Part shown: positions 29,316 through 38,768 of the stretch, in pieces
How the letters are laid out: every line of letters begins with the position of its first letter
Position numbering within the stretch: position 1 is the stretch's first letter
DNA from: Microbacterium sp. SORGH_AS_1204
GTDB lineage: Bacteria; Actinomycetota; Actinomycetes; Actinomycetales; Microbacteriaceae
Assembly (NCBI RefSeq): GCF_030818935.1
Contig: NZ_JAUTBD010000001.1
Location: forward strand, 2,542,001 to 2,606,000
Direction of reading: 5' to 3'
DNA length: 64,000 nucleotides
Notes under the pieces: model-generated
Database searches by the model: none
What the model was told of the DNA's origin: nothing
The model's input: the letters and a program-made list of their open reading frames with translations, nothing else
Translations under genes and position numbers: made by a program

Positions 29316-30680
29316 GTGACCGCGTATCCGGCCTGGACTCCGGCATCCCGCCCGGGGATCGTTCCGCTGCATCCCTACGGGTTCGGAACGATCCTGGGCC
29401 GCTCGTTCGTCGCCCTGCGTCACAACCCGAAGGTCCTCCTGGGCTTCGCGCTGATCGCCCAGACCATCGCCTACCTCGTCCTCACCGCCGCCGTCGCCGG
29501 CGCGGCGGTCGCGAGTTTCACGCGGCTCGACACGGTGACCCCCGGCAGCGACGACTACGACGCGATCCTGGCCGGCTCGATCGTGCTGACCGCCGCCACC
29601 GCCCTCGTGCTCGGCGTGGCGACCGGGGCGTTGAGCGTCATCGTGCAGGGCGTCGTCGTGGCCGAGGTCGCGCACGCGGTCGTCTCCGAGAAGCCCACGC
29701 TGAAGGCCGTCTGGGCGCGGGTGAAACCGGTGGTCTGGCGCCTGATCGGCTACAGCGCCCTGACCCTGCTCGCCACCGTCGTCGCGATCGGCGTGCTCGC
29801 CGGCATCGTGGCCCTGCTGGTCATGTCGGTGCTGTGGCTGGGTATCGTCGTCGGCATCATGGCGGTGCTGGGCCTCATCGTGGTGGCGCTGTGGCTCGCG
29901 GCGAAGCTGTTCCTGGTGCCGTCGGTCATCATCCTCGAGCGCTCACCGGTGTTCCGCGCCATCGGCCGTTCGTGGCGGCTCACGCGCGGCCGGTTCTGGT
30001 CGACGCTCGGCGTGGTGGTCGTCATCACGGTCGCGTTCAGCGTCATCGCGCAGATCATCTCGATCCCCTTCAGCCTCATCGGCAGTCTCGTGCCGGCGAT
30101 CCTCGCCCCCACCGGCGAGACCGAGAGCGGCGCAATCATCGGCGTCATCGGCGTGCAGATCGTCGGCCAGATCGGCATCCTGCTGGTGCAGTGCATCGCG
30201 CTCGTCGTGCAGTCGACCTCGGCGGTGCTGGTGTACGTCGACGCGCGGATGCGGGTGGAGGCGCTCGATCACGACCTTCAGACGTATGTGGAGGCGCGTG
30301 ACGCCGGGGCGACCGCTCTCGACGACCCGTACCTGGTCGGTGTGGGGCGGGTCGTCGCGCGGCCGACCTTCTCCGGGATGCCGGGTCAGCCGGGGTATGG
30401 CTCGGCGCCGGGGTACGGCGCTCCCGCCGGGACGCCGGGCTACGGCGCTCCCGCCGGGCAGCCCGGCTACGCCGCTCCCGCCGGGACGCCGGGCTACGGC
30501 GCTCCCGCCGGGCAGCCCGGGTACGCCGCTCCCGCCGGGATGCCGGGCTACGGCGCTCCCGCCGGTGATGTCGCGCCGACGTCGTCCTCCCCCGCGCCGC
30601 CCACGACCGAGCCGCAACCAAAACCGCAACCGCAGGGTCCGACCACCTGGGCGGCCCCCGGCTCGAACGGCGACGCGTGA
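29316..30680 (+). CDS. Multi-pass membrane protein (GlpQ/UgpQ membrane-domain-like) with Pro-Gly-Tyr repeat tail
   Basis: 454 aa. About six hydrophobic segments (from residue 40 to about 305) include long blocks such as ALIAQTIAYLVLTAAVAGAA. The arrangement resembles membrane domains attached to glycerophosphodiester phosphodiesterases, though no catalytic domain is present. The cytoplasmic C terminus (about 345-454) carries six 9-residue PGY(G/A)APAG repeats and a Pro/Thr-rich end, and is likely disordered. The GTG at 29316 has GAGGAGG. The stop overlaps the next GTG by 4 nt, making it the first gene of a five-gene operon ending with DUF58. Function is unknown; an envelope role is inferred from context. 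Confidence 0.78.
   Translation: MTAYPAWTPASRPGIVPLHPYGFGTILGRSFVALRHNPKVLLGFALIAQTIAYLVLTAAVAGAAVASFTRLDTVTPGSDDYDAILAGSIVLTAATALVLGVATGALSVIVQGVVVAEVAHAVVSEKPTLKAVWARVKPVVWRLIGYSALTLLATVVAIGVLAGIVALLVMSVLWLGIVVGIMAVLGLIVVALWLAAKLFLVPSVIILERSPVFRAIGRSWRLTRGRFWSTLGVVVVITVAFSVIAQIISIPFSLIGSLVPAILAPTGETESGAIIGVIGVQIVGQIGILLVQCIALVVQSTSAVLVYVDARMRVEALDHDLQTYVEARDAGATALDDPYLVGVGRVVARPTFSGMPGQPGYGSAPGYGAPAGTPGYGAPAGQPGYAAPAGTPGYGAPAGQPGYAAPAGMPGYGAPAGDVAPTSSSPAPPTTEPQPKPQPQGPTTWAAPGSNGDA
30405..30566 (+). repeat. Six in-frame 27-bp tandem repeats
   Basis: Each unit encodes xPGY(G/A)APAG. The first residue runs A, T, Q, T, Q, M, and units 3 and 5 have Ala after Tyr. The T/Q alternation shows duplication of a 54-bp double unit. 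Copy number may vary between strains. Confidence 0.92.
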
Positions 30681-31330
30681 CGTCCTCCCCGCTCGCAGCG
30701 ACGATTCCGCTCCTCCCCGATCCCGACCAGGCCCGGGAGTGGGCCGAGCGCGAGCTCGCCGACCCCGCCTACGAGGCGGCGGAACCGACGATCATCGACC
30801 GCATCGCGCAGGCGGTGGGCCGCTTCCTCGGCGACCTGCTGCGCGTGCCCGACACCTCGGGATGGGGCCCGTCGGCGCTCATCGTTCTCGCGATCGTCGT
30901 GGCGGCCCTGATCGTCGTCGCCCTCCTCATCTGGGGGCGCCCGAGGCTCGCGTCGCGCGCCGCGCCGGCCGCCCACGCGCTTTTCGACGCCGACGACGCC
31001 CGCTCCGCGGACGAGTTGCGTTCCGACGCCGCCCAGGCCGCCGCGCGCCAGGACTGGAACGAGGCCATCGTGCTGCGTTTCCGCGCCTTCGCGCGCGGTC
31101 TCATCGAGCGCGGGCTGGTCGACCCTCCGCCCGGCGCGACTGTTCGCGCATTCTGCCGCGACGCGGCGGCATCCCTCCCCTCCCTCGCCCCGTCGCTCGA
31201 CGACGCCGCGGAGATCTTCGACGACGTGCGCTACCTCCGCCGTCCCGGCACCGCCGAGCACTACCGTTCGGTCGCCGATCTCGACGATCAGGCCGTGCGG
31301 GCGCGCCCGACACCGGCGGTCACCGCGTGA
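30677..31330 (+). CDS. DUF4129 membrane protein
   Basis: 217 aa. An N-terminal extracytoplasmic-type segment is followed by one membrane helix (about 66-90, ALIVLAIVVAALIVVALLIW) and a C-terminal DUF4129 domain (about 115-200; AARQDWNEAIVLRFRAFARG and FDDVRYLRRPGTAEHYRSV). DUF4129 genes travel with MoxR, DUF58 and DUF4350 in Actinobacteria; the molecular role is unknown. The start GTG and the stop both overlap neighbours by 4 nt, so the operon is translationally coupled. Confidence 0.88.
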   Translation: MTSSPLAATIPLLPDPDQAREWAERELADPAYEAAEPTIIDRIAQAVGRFLGDLLRVPDTSGWGPSALIVLAIVVAALIVVALLIWGRPRLASRAAPAAHALFDADDARSADELRSDAAQAAARQDWNEAIVLRFRAFARGLIERGLVDPPPGATVRAFCRDAAASLPSLAPSLDDAAEIFDDVRYLRRPGTAEHYRSVADLDDQAVRARPTPAVTA

Positions 31331-32493
31331 GCGTCGCCGTGGCGCCGGCCCGGTCCCGGCGCCGGGGGGTGCTCGGCTGGGTGGTGCTGGTCGCGGCGGT
31401 GCTCGCGGTCGCCCTCGTCGGCGGCACCCTCGTCTACGGCGGATACTCGCAACGTGCCGCTCTCGATCCGGAGTCCGCGGGGGCCGACGGCACGCGGGCG
31501 GTCGTGCGGGTCCTCCAGCAGCAGGGCGTGCGCGTGGTCATCGCCCGCGACCGCGCCGCCGCCGAGCGCGCGCTGGAGGGCGGCGAGGCCTCGCTGGCGA
31601 TGCGCGACGCCCCCATGCTGTCCGACGAGGCGCTGCGCGATGTGACCGGTCGCGCCGAACACGTCGTGCTGCTCGAGCCGCGGGCGCGCACGCTCGACGT
31701 GCTGCTGAACGGCTCGCGTCCGGGCGGTTTCGCCGACGATCGGGCGGTCGCCGCCGACTGCACCGTGCCCGCCGCCGCGAACGCCGCGACGGCACGGGTC
31801 GGCGAGTTGATGACGCCCGGCACGGGAGTGCAAGGGTGTTTCCCCGTCGACGGCGAGGTCGGCCTGCTCCACTTCGCCTCGGAGGGCCGTACGGTCACCG
31901 CGCTCGACGCCCTGGCCACCGCGACGAACGCGACCCTCCCGCTCGACGGCAATGCCGCGCTGGCCCTGGCCGTTCTCGGGCAGACCGACACCCTCGTCTG
32001 GTACATGCCCTCCCCCGCCGACGCCGACCGCGCCGCCGACGCTCCGACGCTCGGCGAGCTGACCCCGCCGTGGGTCACCCCCGGCATCGTGCTGTTCCTC
32101 GTCGCCGCCCTGGTGGCCGCCGTCTGGCGCGGGCGCCGGTTCGGCCCCCTCGTGACCGAACGCCTGCCGGTCACCGTGCGGGCGAACGAGACGACCGAGG
32201 GCCGCGCGCGCCTGTACGCCACCGCGCGAGACGCGCCGCACGCCCTCGACGAACTGCGACGGGCAGCGCGCTCGCGCCTGCAGCGGCTGCTGGGGTTGCC
32301 GACGCGGAGCGCGCCCGACCAGGTGGTCGACGCGGTCGCCGAACGACTGGGGGCGGATCGCGCTCGCGTGCGCGCCATCCTCGTCGATGACCGGCCCCGC
32401 AGCGACCGCGATCTCGTCGCGGCCGCCGATCGACTCCGCGACCTCGAGGCGAGCGTGCGCGCCGCCGTCCGAACCGAAGGGACCTCCCGATGA
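31327..32493 (+). CDS. DUF4350 membrane protein
   Basis: 388 aa. The first helix is at about 14-38. An extracytoplasmic DUF4350 domain follows, with a GATase-like fold (VVRVLQQQGVRVVIARDRAA, LDGNAALALAVLGQTDTLVW). A second helix lies near residue 255, and the rest is a cytoplasmic tail containing RRFGPLVTERLPVTVRANET. In related operons this protein sits beside the MoxR ATPase and may be one of its membrane clients, which is inference. The GTG at 31327 overlaps the previous stop; the following ATG overlaps this stop. Confidence 0.87.
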   Translation: MSVAVAPARSRRRGVLGWVVLVAAVLAVALVGGTLVYGGYSQRAALDPESAGADGTRAVVRVLQQQGVRVVIARDRAAAERALEGGEASLAMRDAPMLSDEALRDVTGRAEHVVLLEPRARTLDVLLNGSRPGGFADDRAVAADCTVPAAANAATARVGELMTPGTGVQGCFPVDGEVGLLHFASEGRTVTALDALATATNATLPLDGNAALALAVLGQTDTLVWYMPSPADADRAADAPTLGELTPPWVTPGIVLFLVAALVAAVWRGRRFGPLVTERLPVTVRANETTEGRARLYATARDAPHALDELRRAARSRLQRLLGLPTRSAPDQVVDAVAERLGADRARVRAILVDDRPRSDRDLVAAADRLRDLEASVRAAVRTEGTSR

Positions 32494-33641
32494 CCGACAG
32501 CCCCGAGAACCCGGCCTGGCCCGCTCCGTCGTACCCGGGCGCGGACGCCGTCCCCGAGGCGCCCACGCCGGCCGATGGCACCGCCCCCGCGTCGATCGTC
32601 CCCGACACGCCCGCACCGGCCGACGGCACCACCCCCGCACCGTCCCCCGAGGCCCCCGCCACCACGCGCGCCCGGGCCCGCGCCGACGACGACGCGGCGC
32701 TGCGCGAGGCGATGCACCGCGTGCGCGTCGAGGTCGGCAAGGCCGTCGTCGGACAGGACGGCACGGTCACGGGCCTGCTCATCGCGTTGCTCTCGCGCGG
32801 ACACGTGCTGCTCGAGGGCGTCCCGGGTGTCGCCAAGACCCTGCTCGTACGCTCGTTCAGCACGGCGCTGGGCCTCGACACCCGTCGCGTGCAGTTCACC
32901 CCCGACCTGATGCCGGGCGACGTCACCGGCTCGCTGGTCTACGACGCGCGGGCGGGCGGCTTCGACTTCCGCCCCGGCCCCGTCTTCACGCACGTCCTGC
33001 TGGCCGACGAGATCAACCGCACGCCCCCCAAGACCCAGGCGGCCCTGCTCGAGGCGATGGAGGAGCGGCAGGTGTCGTCCGACGGAGAGAGTCGTCCCCT
33101 GCCCGATCCCTTCCTCGTCGCCGCGACCCAGAACCCCATCGAGCACGAGGGCACCTACACGCTGCCCGAGGCGCAACTCGATCGCTTCCTGCTCAAGCTG
33201 ATCGTCGACCTGCCCGGGCGCGACGCCGAAGTCGACGTGCTGCGCAGACACGCCGGCGGCTTCGACCCGCGACGACTCGGTGACGCAGGGCTCGCGCCGC
33301 AGGTCACGGCATCCGAGATCCTCGCGGCGCAGCGGGCCGCGGCATCCGTCGCCGTCGACGACGACCTGCTCGGCTACGTCGTCGACCTCGCCCGCGCGAC
33401 CCGGCAGAGCCCGTCGGTGCTTCTGGGTGTGAGTCCGCGTGCGACGACGGGACTGCTGGCCGCCGCGAAGGCCTGGGCGTGGCTCGGCGGGTATCCCGCG
33501 ATCACCCCCGATCACGTGCAGACGATGCTCGTGCCCGTCTGGCGTCATCGCATCCGCCTGCGTCCGGAGGCGGAGATCGAGGGCGTCTCGGTGGATGCCA
33601 TCCTCACCTCCGTCCTGCAGCAGACCCGCGTCCCCATCTGA
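32490..33641 (+). CDS. MoxR-family AAA+ ATPase
   Basis: 383 aa. An N-terminal Pro/Ala/Thr-rich extension (about 1-65), unusual for MoxR, precedes the AAA+ core. Walker A is GVPGVAKT, Walker B is LLADEINR, sensor 1 is ATQNPIEHEGTY, and the lid contains SPRATTGLLAAAKAWAWL. MoxR ATPases act as chaperones for maturation of protein complexes, often with a DUF58/VWA-type partner encoded next to them, as here. The ATG at 32490 overlaps the previous stop (ATGA), and its own stop shares one base with the DUF58 start. Confidence 0.95.
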   Translation: MTDSPENPAWPAPSYPGADAVPEAPTPADGTAPASIVPDTPAPADGTTPAPSPEAPATTRARARADDDAALREAMHRVRVEVGKAVVGQDGTVTGLLIALLSRGHVLLEGVPGVAKTLLVRSFSTALGLDTRRVQFTPDLMPGDVTGSLVYDARAGGFDFRPGPVFTHVLLADEINRTPPKTQAALLEAMEERQVSSDGESRPLPDPFLVAATQNPIEHEGTYTLPEAQLDRFLLKLIVDLPGRDAEVDVLRRHAGGFDPRRLGDAGLAPQVTASEILAAQRAAASVAVDDDLLGYVVDLARATRQSPSVLLGVSPRATTGLLAAAKAWAWLGGYPAITPDHVQTMLVPVWRHRIRLRPEAEIEGVSVDAILTSVLQQTRVPI

Positions 33642-34942
33642 TGGTCGTCACCGGCCGCCTCGCCCTGCTCGTCGCCCTCGGCGTCGTGCCCCTCGTGCTG
33701 CTCAGCAGCGCGGGGGTCTCGGCGTGGATCGTCGCGGGCGGATGGGTGCCCCTCTGCGCGGTCCTGGCGGCCGTCGACGTCGCCGGGGCGGGTGATCCGC
33801 GCCGCGTCCAGATCACGCGCACCCTGCCGGAGCGAGCGCTGCGCGACGAGCCGGTCGCGGGCGAGATCCGGGTGCGCAACCTCGGCACCCGCCTGCTGCG
33901 TGCACGCGTGCGCGATGCGTGGCAGCCGACCGCCGGGGCGCCGTCGCAACGGCAGGCCGTCACCGTGCCGCCGGGCGAGCGCCGGGGGGCGACACTGCGA
34001 CTGCTCCCCCGCCGTCGCGGCGAGCTGCGCAGCGCCTTCGTTGTCGTGCGCTCGGTCGGCCCGCTCGGTCTCGCCGGACGGCAGGCCGTGATCGACGCCC
34101 CCGCGCGCCTGCGGGTGCTGCCGCCGTTCACCTCGCGCCGGCACCTTCCCTCGCGCCTCGCGCGCCTGCGCGAGCTCGACGGCAACACCACCCTGCAGGT
34201 GCGGGGTCAGGGCACCGAGTTCGACAGCCTGCGCGAATACGTGCGCGGCGACGACGTGCGCTCGATCGACTGGCGGGCCACCGCGCGCGCCGGCACGACG
34301 ATGCTGCGCACGTGGCGGCCCGAACGCGACCGCCACGTCGTCATCGTCATCGACACGGGGCGCACGGCCGCGGCCCGGGTGGGCGACGGGGTACGTCTGG
34401 ATGCCGCGATGGAGGCGGCACTGCTGTTGTCGGTGCTCGCGACGCGCGCCGGCGATCACGTGCACCTCCTCATGTTCGACCGCGTGACCCGCGCCCGCGT
34501 CACCCGGATCGAGGGGTCGCAGCTCCTGCCCGCACTGGTGGATGCCATGTGCCCGGTCGACCCGCAGCTCATCGATACCGACTGGGATGCCGCCTTCGCC
34601 CAGGTACGCGGCCTCTCGGTACGCCCCGCCCTCGTCGTGCTGCTCACCGCCGCCGACGACCCCGAAGCGGCGCGCGCGTTCCTCGCGTCGCTGCCTGCCG
34701 TCGCTGCGCGCTCGCGCCTGTTGGTGGCCACGGCCACCGATGGGCCGGGTCACACCCCCGCGCACCAGGATGCCGCCGACGTCTACGCCGCGGCCGCGAC
34801 GGAACGCGCCCGCCACGACGCCGAACGCGTGCGCGACGCGGTGCTGCGCGCGGGCGGTGATGCGGTCTCGGCCTCGGCCGACGACCTTCCGCCCCTCGTC
34901 GCCGACCACTACCTGGCGCTCAAGGCGGCGGGCCGGCTGTAG
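33641..34942 (+). CDS. DUF58 protein (VWA-like, MoxR partner)
   Basis: 433 aa. Two N-terminal helices (about 6-23 and 28-47) are followed by a cell-surface-style beta region. The DUF58 signature comes next (about 200-240; GQGTEFDSLREYVRGDDVRS, IDWRATAR), then a VWA-like fold with HVVIVIDTGR as a degenerate MIDAS-like site. It is presumed to be a client or effector of the adjacent MoxR. The start ATG at 33641 overlaps the MoxR stop by one base (TGATG). It is the last gene of the operon; SpoIIM-like and RDD genes that often follow are found 8 kb away. Confidence 0.93.
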   Translation: MVVTGRLALLVALGVVPLVLLSSAGVSAWIVAGGWVPLCAVLAAVDVAGAGDPRRVQITRTLPERALRDEPVAGEIRVRNLGTRLLRARVRDAWQPTAGAPSQRQAVTVPPGERRGATLRLLPRRRGELRSAFVVVRSVGPLGLAGRQAVIDAPARLRVLPPFTSRRHLPSRLARLRELDGNTTLQVRGQGTEFDSLREYVRGDDVRSIDWRATARAGTTMLRTWRPERDRHVVIVIDTGRTAAARVGDGVRLDAAMEAALLLSVLATRAGDHVHLLMFDRVTRARVTRIEGSQLLPALVDAMCPVDPQLIDTDWDAAFAQVRGLSVRPALVVLLTAADDPEAARAFLASLPAVAARSRLLVATATDGPGHTPAHQDAADVYAAAATERARHDAERVRDAVLRAGGDAVSASADDLPPLVADHYLALKAAGRL

Positions 34943-35067
34943 CACACCCAGCCCCCATGCAGCCCCGGACATACGTCGCGGCTTATCCTGAGGGGTACCC
35001 TTCGAGCCGTCCGCGCGTCCCCTCCGTGCCCGGCTGCGCCGTCTACGCACAGGATGCGGGAGCTCTC

Positions 35068-36090
35068 TTGCCAGGTAACGCCACCACGCGCTTCGATGAT
35101 GTGGCCCTTGTTTCGGTGGCGAGCGTCCTGCCCAGCCGCGTGACGACGTCCGACGACATCGAGGCGAGGTTGGCTCCCGCGCTCCAGCGGCTGAAGCTGA
35201 AGCCGGGCCTGCTGCGCCGCGTGGCGGGCGTCAACGAGCGCCGCAACTGGGCCGAGGGCGAGTCGTCCGACGAGGCGACGATCGCCGCGGGCAAGCAGGC
35301 TCTGGCCGAGGCAGGGGTGCACCCCAGCCAGATCGGTCTGATCATCAACACCTCGGTGACGCGCAAGCACCTCGAGCCCTCGGTGGCCGTGCGGCTGCAC
35401 CACGGCCTGGGGCTGCCGAGCTCGGCAATCAACTTCGACGTGGCCAACGCCTGCCTCGGGTTCATCAACGGCATGAGCCTCGCCGCCGGCATGATCCAGT
35501 CGGGCCAGGTCGACTACGCCCTCATCGTCAACGGCGAGGATGCCGACGAGATCCAGGTCAACACCATCAACCGCCTCGTGCGCGAAGACCTCGACCGCGA
35601 TGCGTTCATGCAGGAGTTCGCCTCGCTGACCCTCGGGTCGGGAGCGGCCGCCGCGGTTCTCGGCCGCGCGAGCGCCCACCCCGAGGGCCACCGCATCGTG
35701 GGCGGCGTCACGCGCGCGGCGACGCAGTTCTACGACCTGTGCGTCGGCAGTGTCGACGGCATGTTCACCGACGCCAAGGCCCTGCTCAAGGGCGGTCTCG
35801 ACCTCGTCGTCTCGGCCTGGAAAGAGGCGAAGGACGAGTTCTCGTGGACGGGAATGGATCGCTACGTCACGCACCAGGTCTCGTCGGTCCACACTTCCGC
35901 CATCGTCCGCGCGGCCAAGCTCGACCGCAGCAAGGTGCCCGTCACCTACCCGACCCTGGGCAACGTGGGTCCGGCATCCATCCCCATCACCCTCGCTGCG
36001 GAGCAGAAGACGTTGCGCCGCGGCGACCGCGTCCTGCTGATGGGAGTGGGCTCCGGGCTGAACACCGGCATGCTGGAGCTGGCCTGGTGA
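35068..36090 (+). CDS. oleA: OleA: acyl-CoA head-to-head condensing thiolase (olefin biosynthesis)
   Basis: 340 aa from the TTG at 35068, preceded by GGGAG. An ATG at 34957 would add 37 residues unlike any thiolase, so I reject it. The thiolase fold carries C129 (NACLGF), H269 (THQ) and N299 (GNVGPAS), matching the catalytic Cys-His-Asn set, plus E103 in KHLEPS at the place of the OleA-specific glutamate. OleA joins two fatty acyl-CoAs without reduction to a beta-keto acid. FabH-type synthases share the fold but not this operon. The stop overlaps the oleBC GTG by 4 nt. Confidence 0.92.
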   Translation: MPGNATTRFDDVALVSVASVLPSRVTTSDDIEARLAPALQRLKLKPGLLRRVAGVNERRNWAEGESSDEATIAAGKQALAEAGVHPSQIGLIINTSVTRKHLEPSVAVRLHHGLGLPSSAINFDVANACLGFINGMSLAAGMIQSGQVDYALIVNGEDADEIQVNTINRLVREDLDRDAFMQEFASLTLGSGAAAAVLGRASAHPEGHRIVGGVTRAATQFYDLCVGSVDGMFTDAKALLKGGLDLVVSAWKEAKDEFSWTGMDRYVTHQVSSVHTSAIVRAAKLDRSKVPVTYPTLGNVGPASIPITLAAEQKTLRRGDRVLLMGVGSGLNTGMLELAW

Positions 36091-38768
36091 GGGTCACCGC
36101 CCTCGGCGCCACCCTTCCCCCCGTGGGTCTGCCCGGACTCGACCCGGCGCTCTCCCGCCTCGTCGCCGTCGACGGTGTCGCCGCCGACGCCGGTTCCACC
36201 CGCACCTGGCACGTGCTCGACACCGGCGACGCGCTCGACGCGCGCGGCATCGAGCCCGTCGGCACCATCGTCGCCGTCCACGGCAACCCCACGTGGTCGT
36301 ACCTGTGGCGGGCGCTCATCGCCGCCTCTCTCACTCGTGCCGATACCGGCACCGCGTGGCGCGTCGTCGCCGTGGATCAGCTCGAGATGGGCTTCTCGGA
36401 GCGCTCCGACATTCGTCGCACCCTGGCCCAGCGCGTCGCCGACCTCGACGCGCTCGTGAACGAGCTCGGCATCCGGGGTCCGATCGTGACCATCGGCCAC
36501 GACTGGGGCGGACCGGTGTCGCTGGGGTGGGCCGTCGAGAACCGTGACCGCCTCGCAGCCGTCATCGCCCTGAACACCGCCGTGCATCACCCCGACGGCG
36601 CGCCGCTGCCGTTCGCGCTGCGCGTGGCCACCGCTCGCGGAATGCTCGCTGCCGGCACGACCGGCACGACGGCGTTCCTCGACACCACCCTCGCCCTCGC
36701 CGACCTCGACCCGGCCGTCCGCGCCGCCTTCCGCGCGCCGTACGCCACGGTGGCGCGCCGCCGCGGCATCGGCGGGTTCGTCGCCGACATCCCCGCCACC
36801 GCGGCGGATGCGAGCACGCCCGCGTTGCGCCGGATGTCGGCGGGGCTGCGCGAACTCGACGTGCCGGCCCTGCTCCTGCGCGGTCCGAAAGACCCCGTGT
36901 TCGGCGAGGGGCACCTCGACGACCTCACCGAGCGCCTCCCCCACGCCGACGTGCACCGCTTCGAGGGCGCCGGGCACCTGATCGCCGAAGAGCGCCCGTA
37001 CGCCGATGTGGTGCTCGACTGGCTCGACGAGAAGGTCATGGATGCCGGTGACGCGGGCACGACGGCCACGGCAGCCGCGACGCGCCGCACCGCCGCCGGC
37101 CGCGGCTCGAAGCCGACCACACCCGTGGAGGCCGCGTCACCCTCCCGTGGGCACCTCTGGGACGCCCTCGACGCCCGCCGCGACGACGACGACACCGCGG
37201 TGATCGACATGACCACCGTCCGCGACGGCGAGCCGCTCCGGGTGAGCTGGCGTCAGCTCTCGGCGCGCGTCGACGAGATCGCCGCCGGCCTCGACGCCTT
37301 CGGCGTGCAGGCGGGCGACCGCGTGTCCCTCCTCGTGCAGCCCGGCCCCACCCTCACCGCCGCGCTGTATGCGTGCCTGCGCATCGGCGCCGTTGTCGTC
37401 GTGGCCGACCGGGGGCTCGGCATCCGGGGTCTGTCTCGCGCCGTGCGCGGTGCCGTGCCCGACGTGATCATCGGCGAGCTCGCGGGGCTCGCCGCCGCAC
37501 GCGCCCTCGGCTGGCCCGGGCGCCGCATCTCGGCCGCGGCGCTACCCGCCGCGACGAGCCGCGCGCTGGGGGTCGAGGCGAGTCTGTCCGACCTCGCCCG
37601 CGCCGGCCGTGGTCGCGCGCTTCCCGAGGCGCCCGCCCCCGACGCCGAGGCCGCCGTGCTGTTCACCTCGGGTTCGACAGGCCCAGCGAAGGGCGTCGTG
37701 TACACGCACGCGCAGCTCACCGCGCTGCGCGATACCCTCGCCGCCCACTTCGGCGTGACCGCCGACACGGGCCTCGTCACCGGGTTCGCGCCGTTCGCGC
37801 TGCTGGGCCCGGCGCTCGGCACGCGCTCGGCGACACCCGACATGGACGTCTCGGCGCCCCGCACCCTCACGGCCGCGGCCGTCGCGGCGGCGGTGCGCGC
37901 CTCCGACGCGCGGATGGTGTTCCTCTCACCCGCCGCCGTCGCCAACGTCGTGGAAACCGCTGGAGCGCTCGCTGCCGACGACCGCGCCGCCCTGGAGCGC
38001 GTCGAGACCTTCCTCTCGACCGGCGCGCCCGTGGGCGTCGACCTGCTGCGCCGCGCGCAGCAGCTCATGCCGAACGCGGTCGCGCACACCCCGTACGGCA
38101 TGACCGAGTGCCTGCTCGTCGCCGACGTGACCCTGCCCGAGATCGAACAGGCGGCGGGCGACCGCGGCGTCTGCGTCGGTCGGCCGCTCGGCACGGGCCA
38201 GGTGCGCATCTCGGCGATCGACGCCGACGGTCGCGCGGCGGGCGAGCCGACGACGGATGCCGGCGTGACCGGTGAGATCGTGATCTCTGCCCCCCACCTC
38301 AAGCGCGGCTACTTCCGCCTGTACCTCACCGACCGCGAGGCCCGCCGGGGACTCCCCGAGCGCTGGCACCGCACCGGAGACGTCGGGCACCTCGACGCCG
38401 AGGGACGTCTCTGGGTCGAAGGGCGCCTCCCCCACGTCATCACCACCGCCGAGGGTCCGGTCACCCCCGTCGGCATCGAACAGGATGCCGAGACCGTCGA
38501 CGCCGTGACCCGCGCCGCCGCGGTCGGGGTCGGACCCGTCGGCCGCCAGGTCGTCGTCGTGGTCGTCGAGGCGGGCGCGCGGCGCCCCGGGCTGGCATCC
38601 CCCTCGCTCGCCGACGACGTGCGCGCAGCCACCCGGCAGCGCCTCGCTGCCGTGCTGACGGTGCCGACCCTCCCCACCGACATCCGGCATAACTCCAAGA
38701 TCGACCGCACGCGCGTGGCCGCCTGGGCGGAACGCGTTCTCGCGGGCGAGAAGCCGACGGCGCCGTGA
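36087..38768 (+). CDS. oleBC: OleBC fusion: beta-lactone decarboxylase (OleB) plus beta-lactone synthetase (OleC)
   Basis: 893 aa. Residues 1-316 are an alpha/beta hydrolase of the haloalkane-dehalogenase group: HGNPTW (65-70), nucleophile D139 in GHDWGG, D269, and H297 in GAGHLIAEE. A Thr/Ala-rich linker (about 317-352) leads to an AMP-forming ligase domain (about 353-893) with the P-loop LFTSGSTGPAKGVVY, YGMTE and HRTGDVG. In characterised Ole systems OleC closes a beta-hydroxy acid to a beta-lactone with ATP, and OleB expels CO2 to give the cis-olefin. Fused OleBC is known from Micrococcus and other Actinobacteria. GTG start; both ends overlap neighbours by 4 nt. Confidence 0.93.
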   Translation: MRVTALGATLPPVGLPGLDPALSRLVAVDGVAADAGSTRTWHVLDTGDALDARGIEPVGTIVAVHGNPTWSYLWRALIAASLTRADTGTAWRVVAVDQLEMGFSERSDIRRTLAQRVADLDALVNELGIRGPIVTIGHDWGGPVSLGWAVENRDRLAAVIALNTAVHHPDGAPLPFALRVATARGMLAAGTTGTTAFLDTTLALADLDPAVRAAFRAPYATVARRRGIGGFVADIPATAADASTPALRRMSAGLRELDVPALLLRGPKDPVFGEGHLDDLTERLPHADVHRFEGAGHLIAEERPYADVVLDWLDEKVMDAGDAGTTATAAATRRTAAGRGSKPTTPVEAASPSRGHLWDALDARRDDDDTAVIDMTTVRDGEPLRVSWRQLSARVDEIAAGLDAFGVQAGDRVSLLVQPGPTLTAALYACLRIGAVVVVADRGLGIRGLSRAVRGAVPDVIIGELAGLAAARALGWPGRRISAAALPAATSRALGVEASLSDLARAGRGRALPEAPAPDAEAAVLFTSGSTGPAKGVVYTHAQLTALRDTLAAHFGVTADTGLVTGFAPFALLGPALGTRSATPDMDVSAPRTLTAAAVAAAVRASDARMVFLSPAAVANVVETAGALAADDRAALERVETFLSTGAPVGVDLLRRAQQLMPNAVAHTPYGMTECLLVADVTLPEIEQAAGDRGVCVGRPLGTGQVRISAIDADGRAAGEPTTDAGVTGEIVISAPHLKRGYFRLYLTDREARRGLPERWHRTGDVGHLDAEGRLWVEGRLPHVITTAEGPVTPVGIEQDAETVDAVTRAAAVGVGPVGRQVVVVVVEAGARRPGLASPSLADDVRAATRQRLAAVLTVPTLPTDIRHNSKIDRTRVAAWAERVLAGEKPTAP

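Noticed and set aside
34957..36090. OleA starting at the ATG at 34957
   Set aside because: The extra 37 residues resemble no thiolase N terminus. The TTG at 35068 has a GGGAG site and gives the family length.
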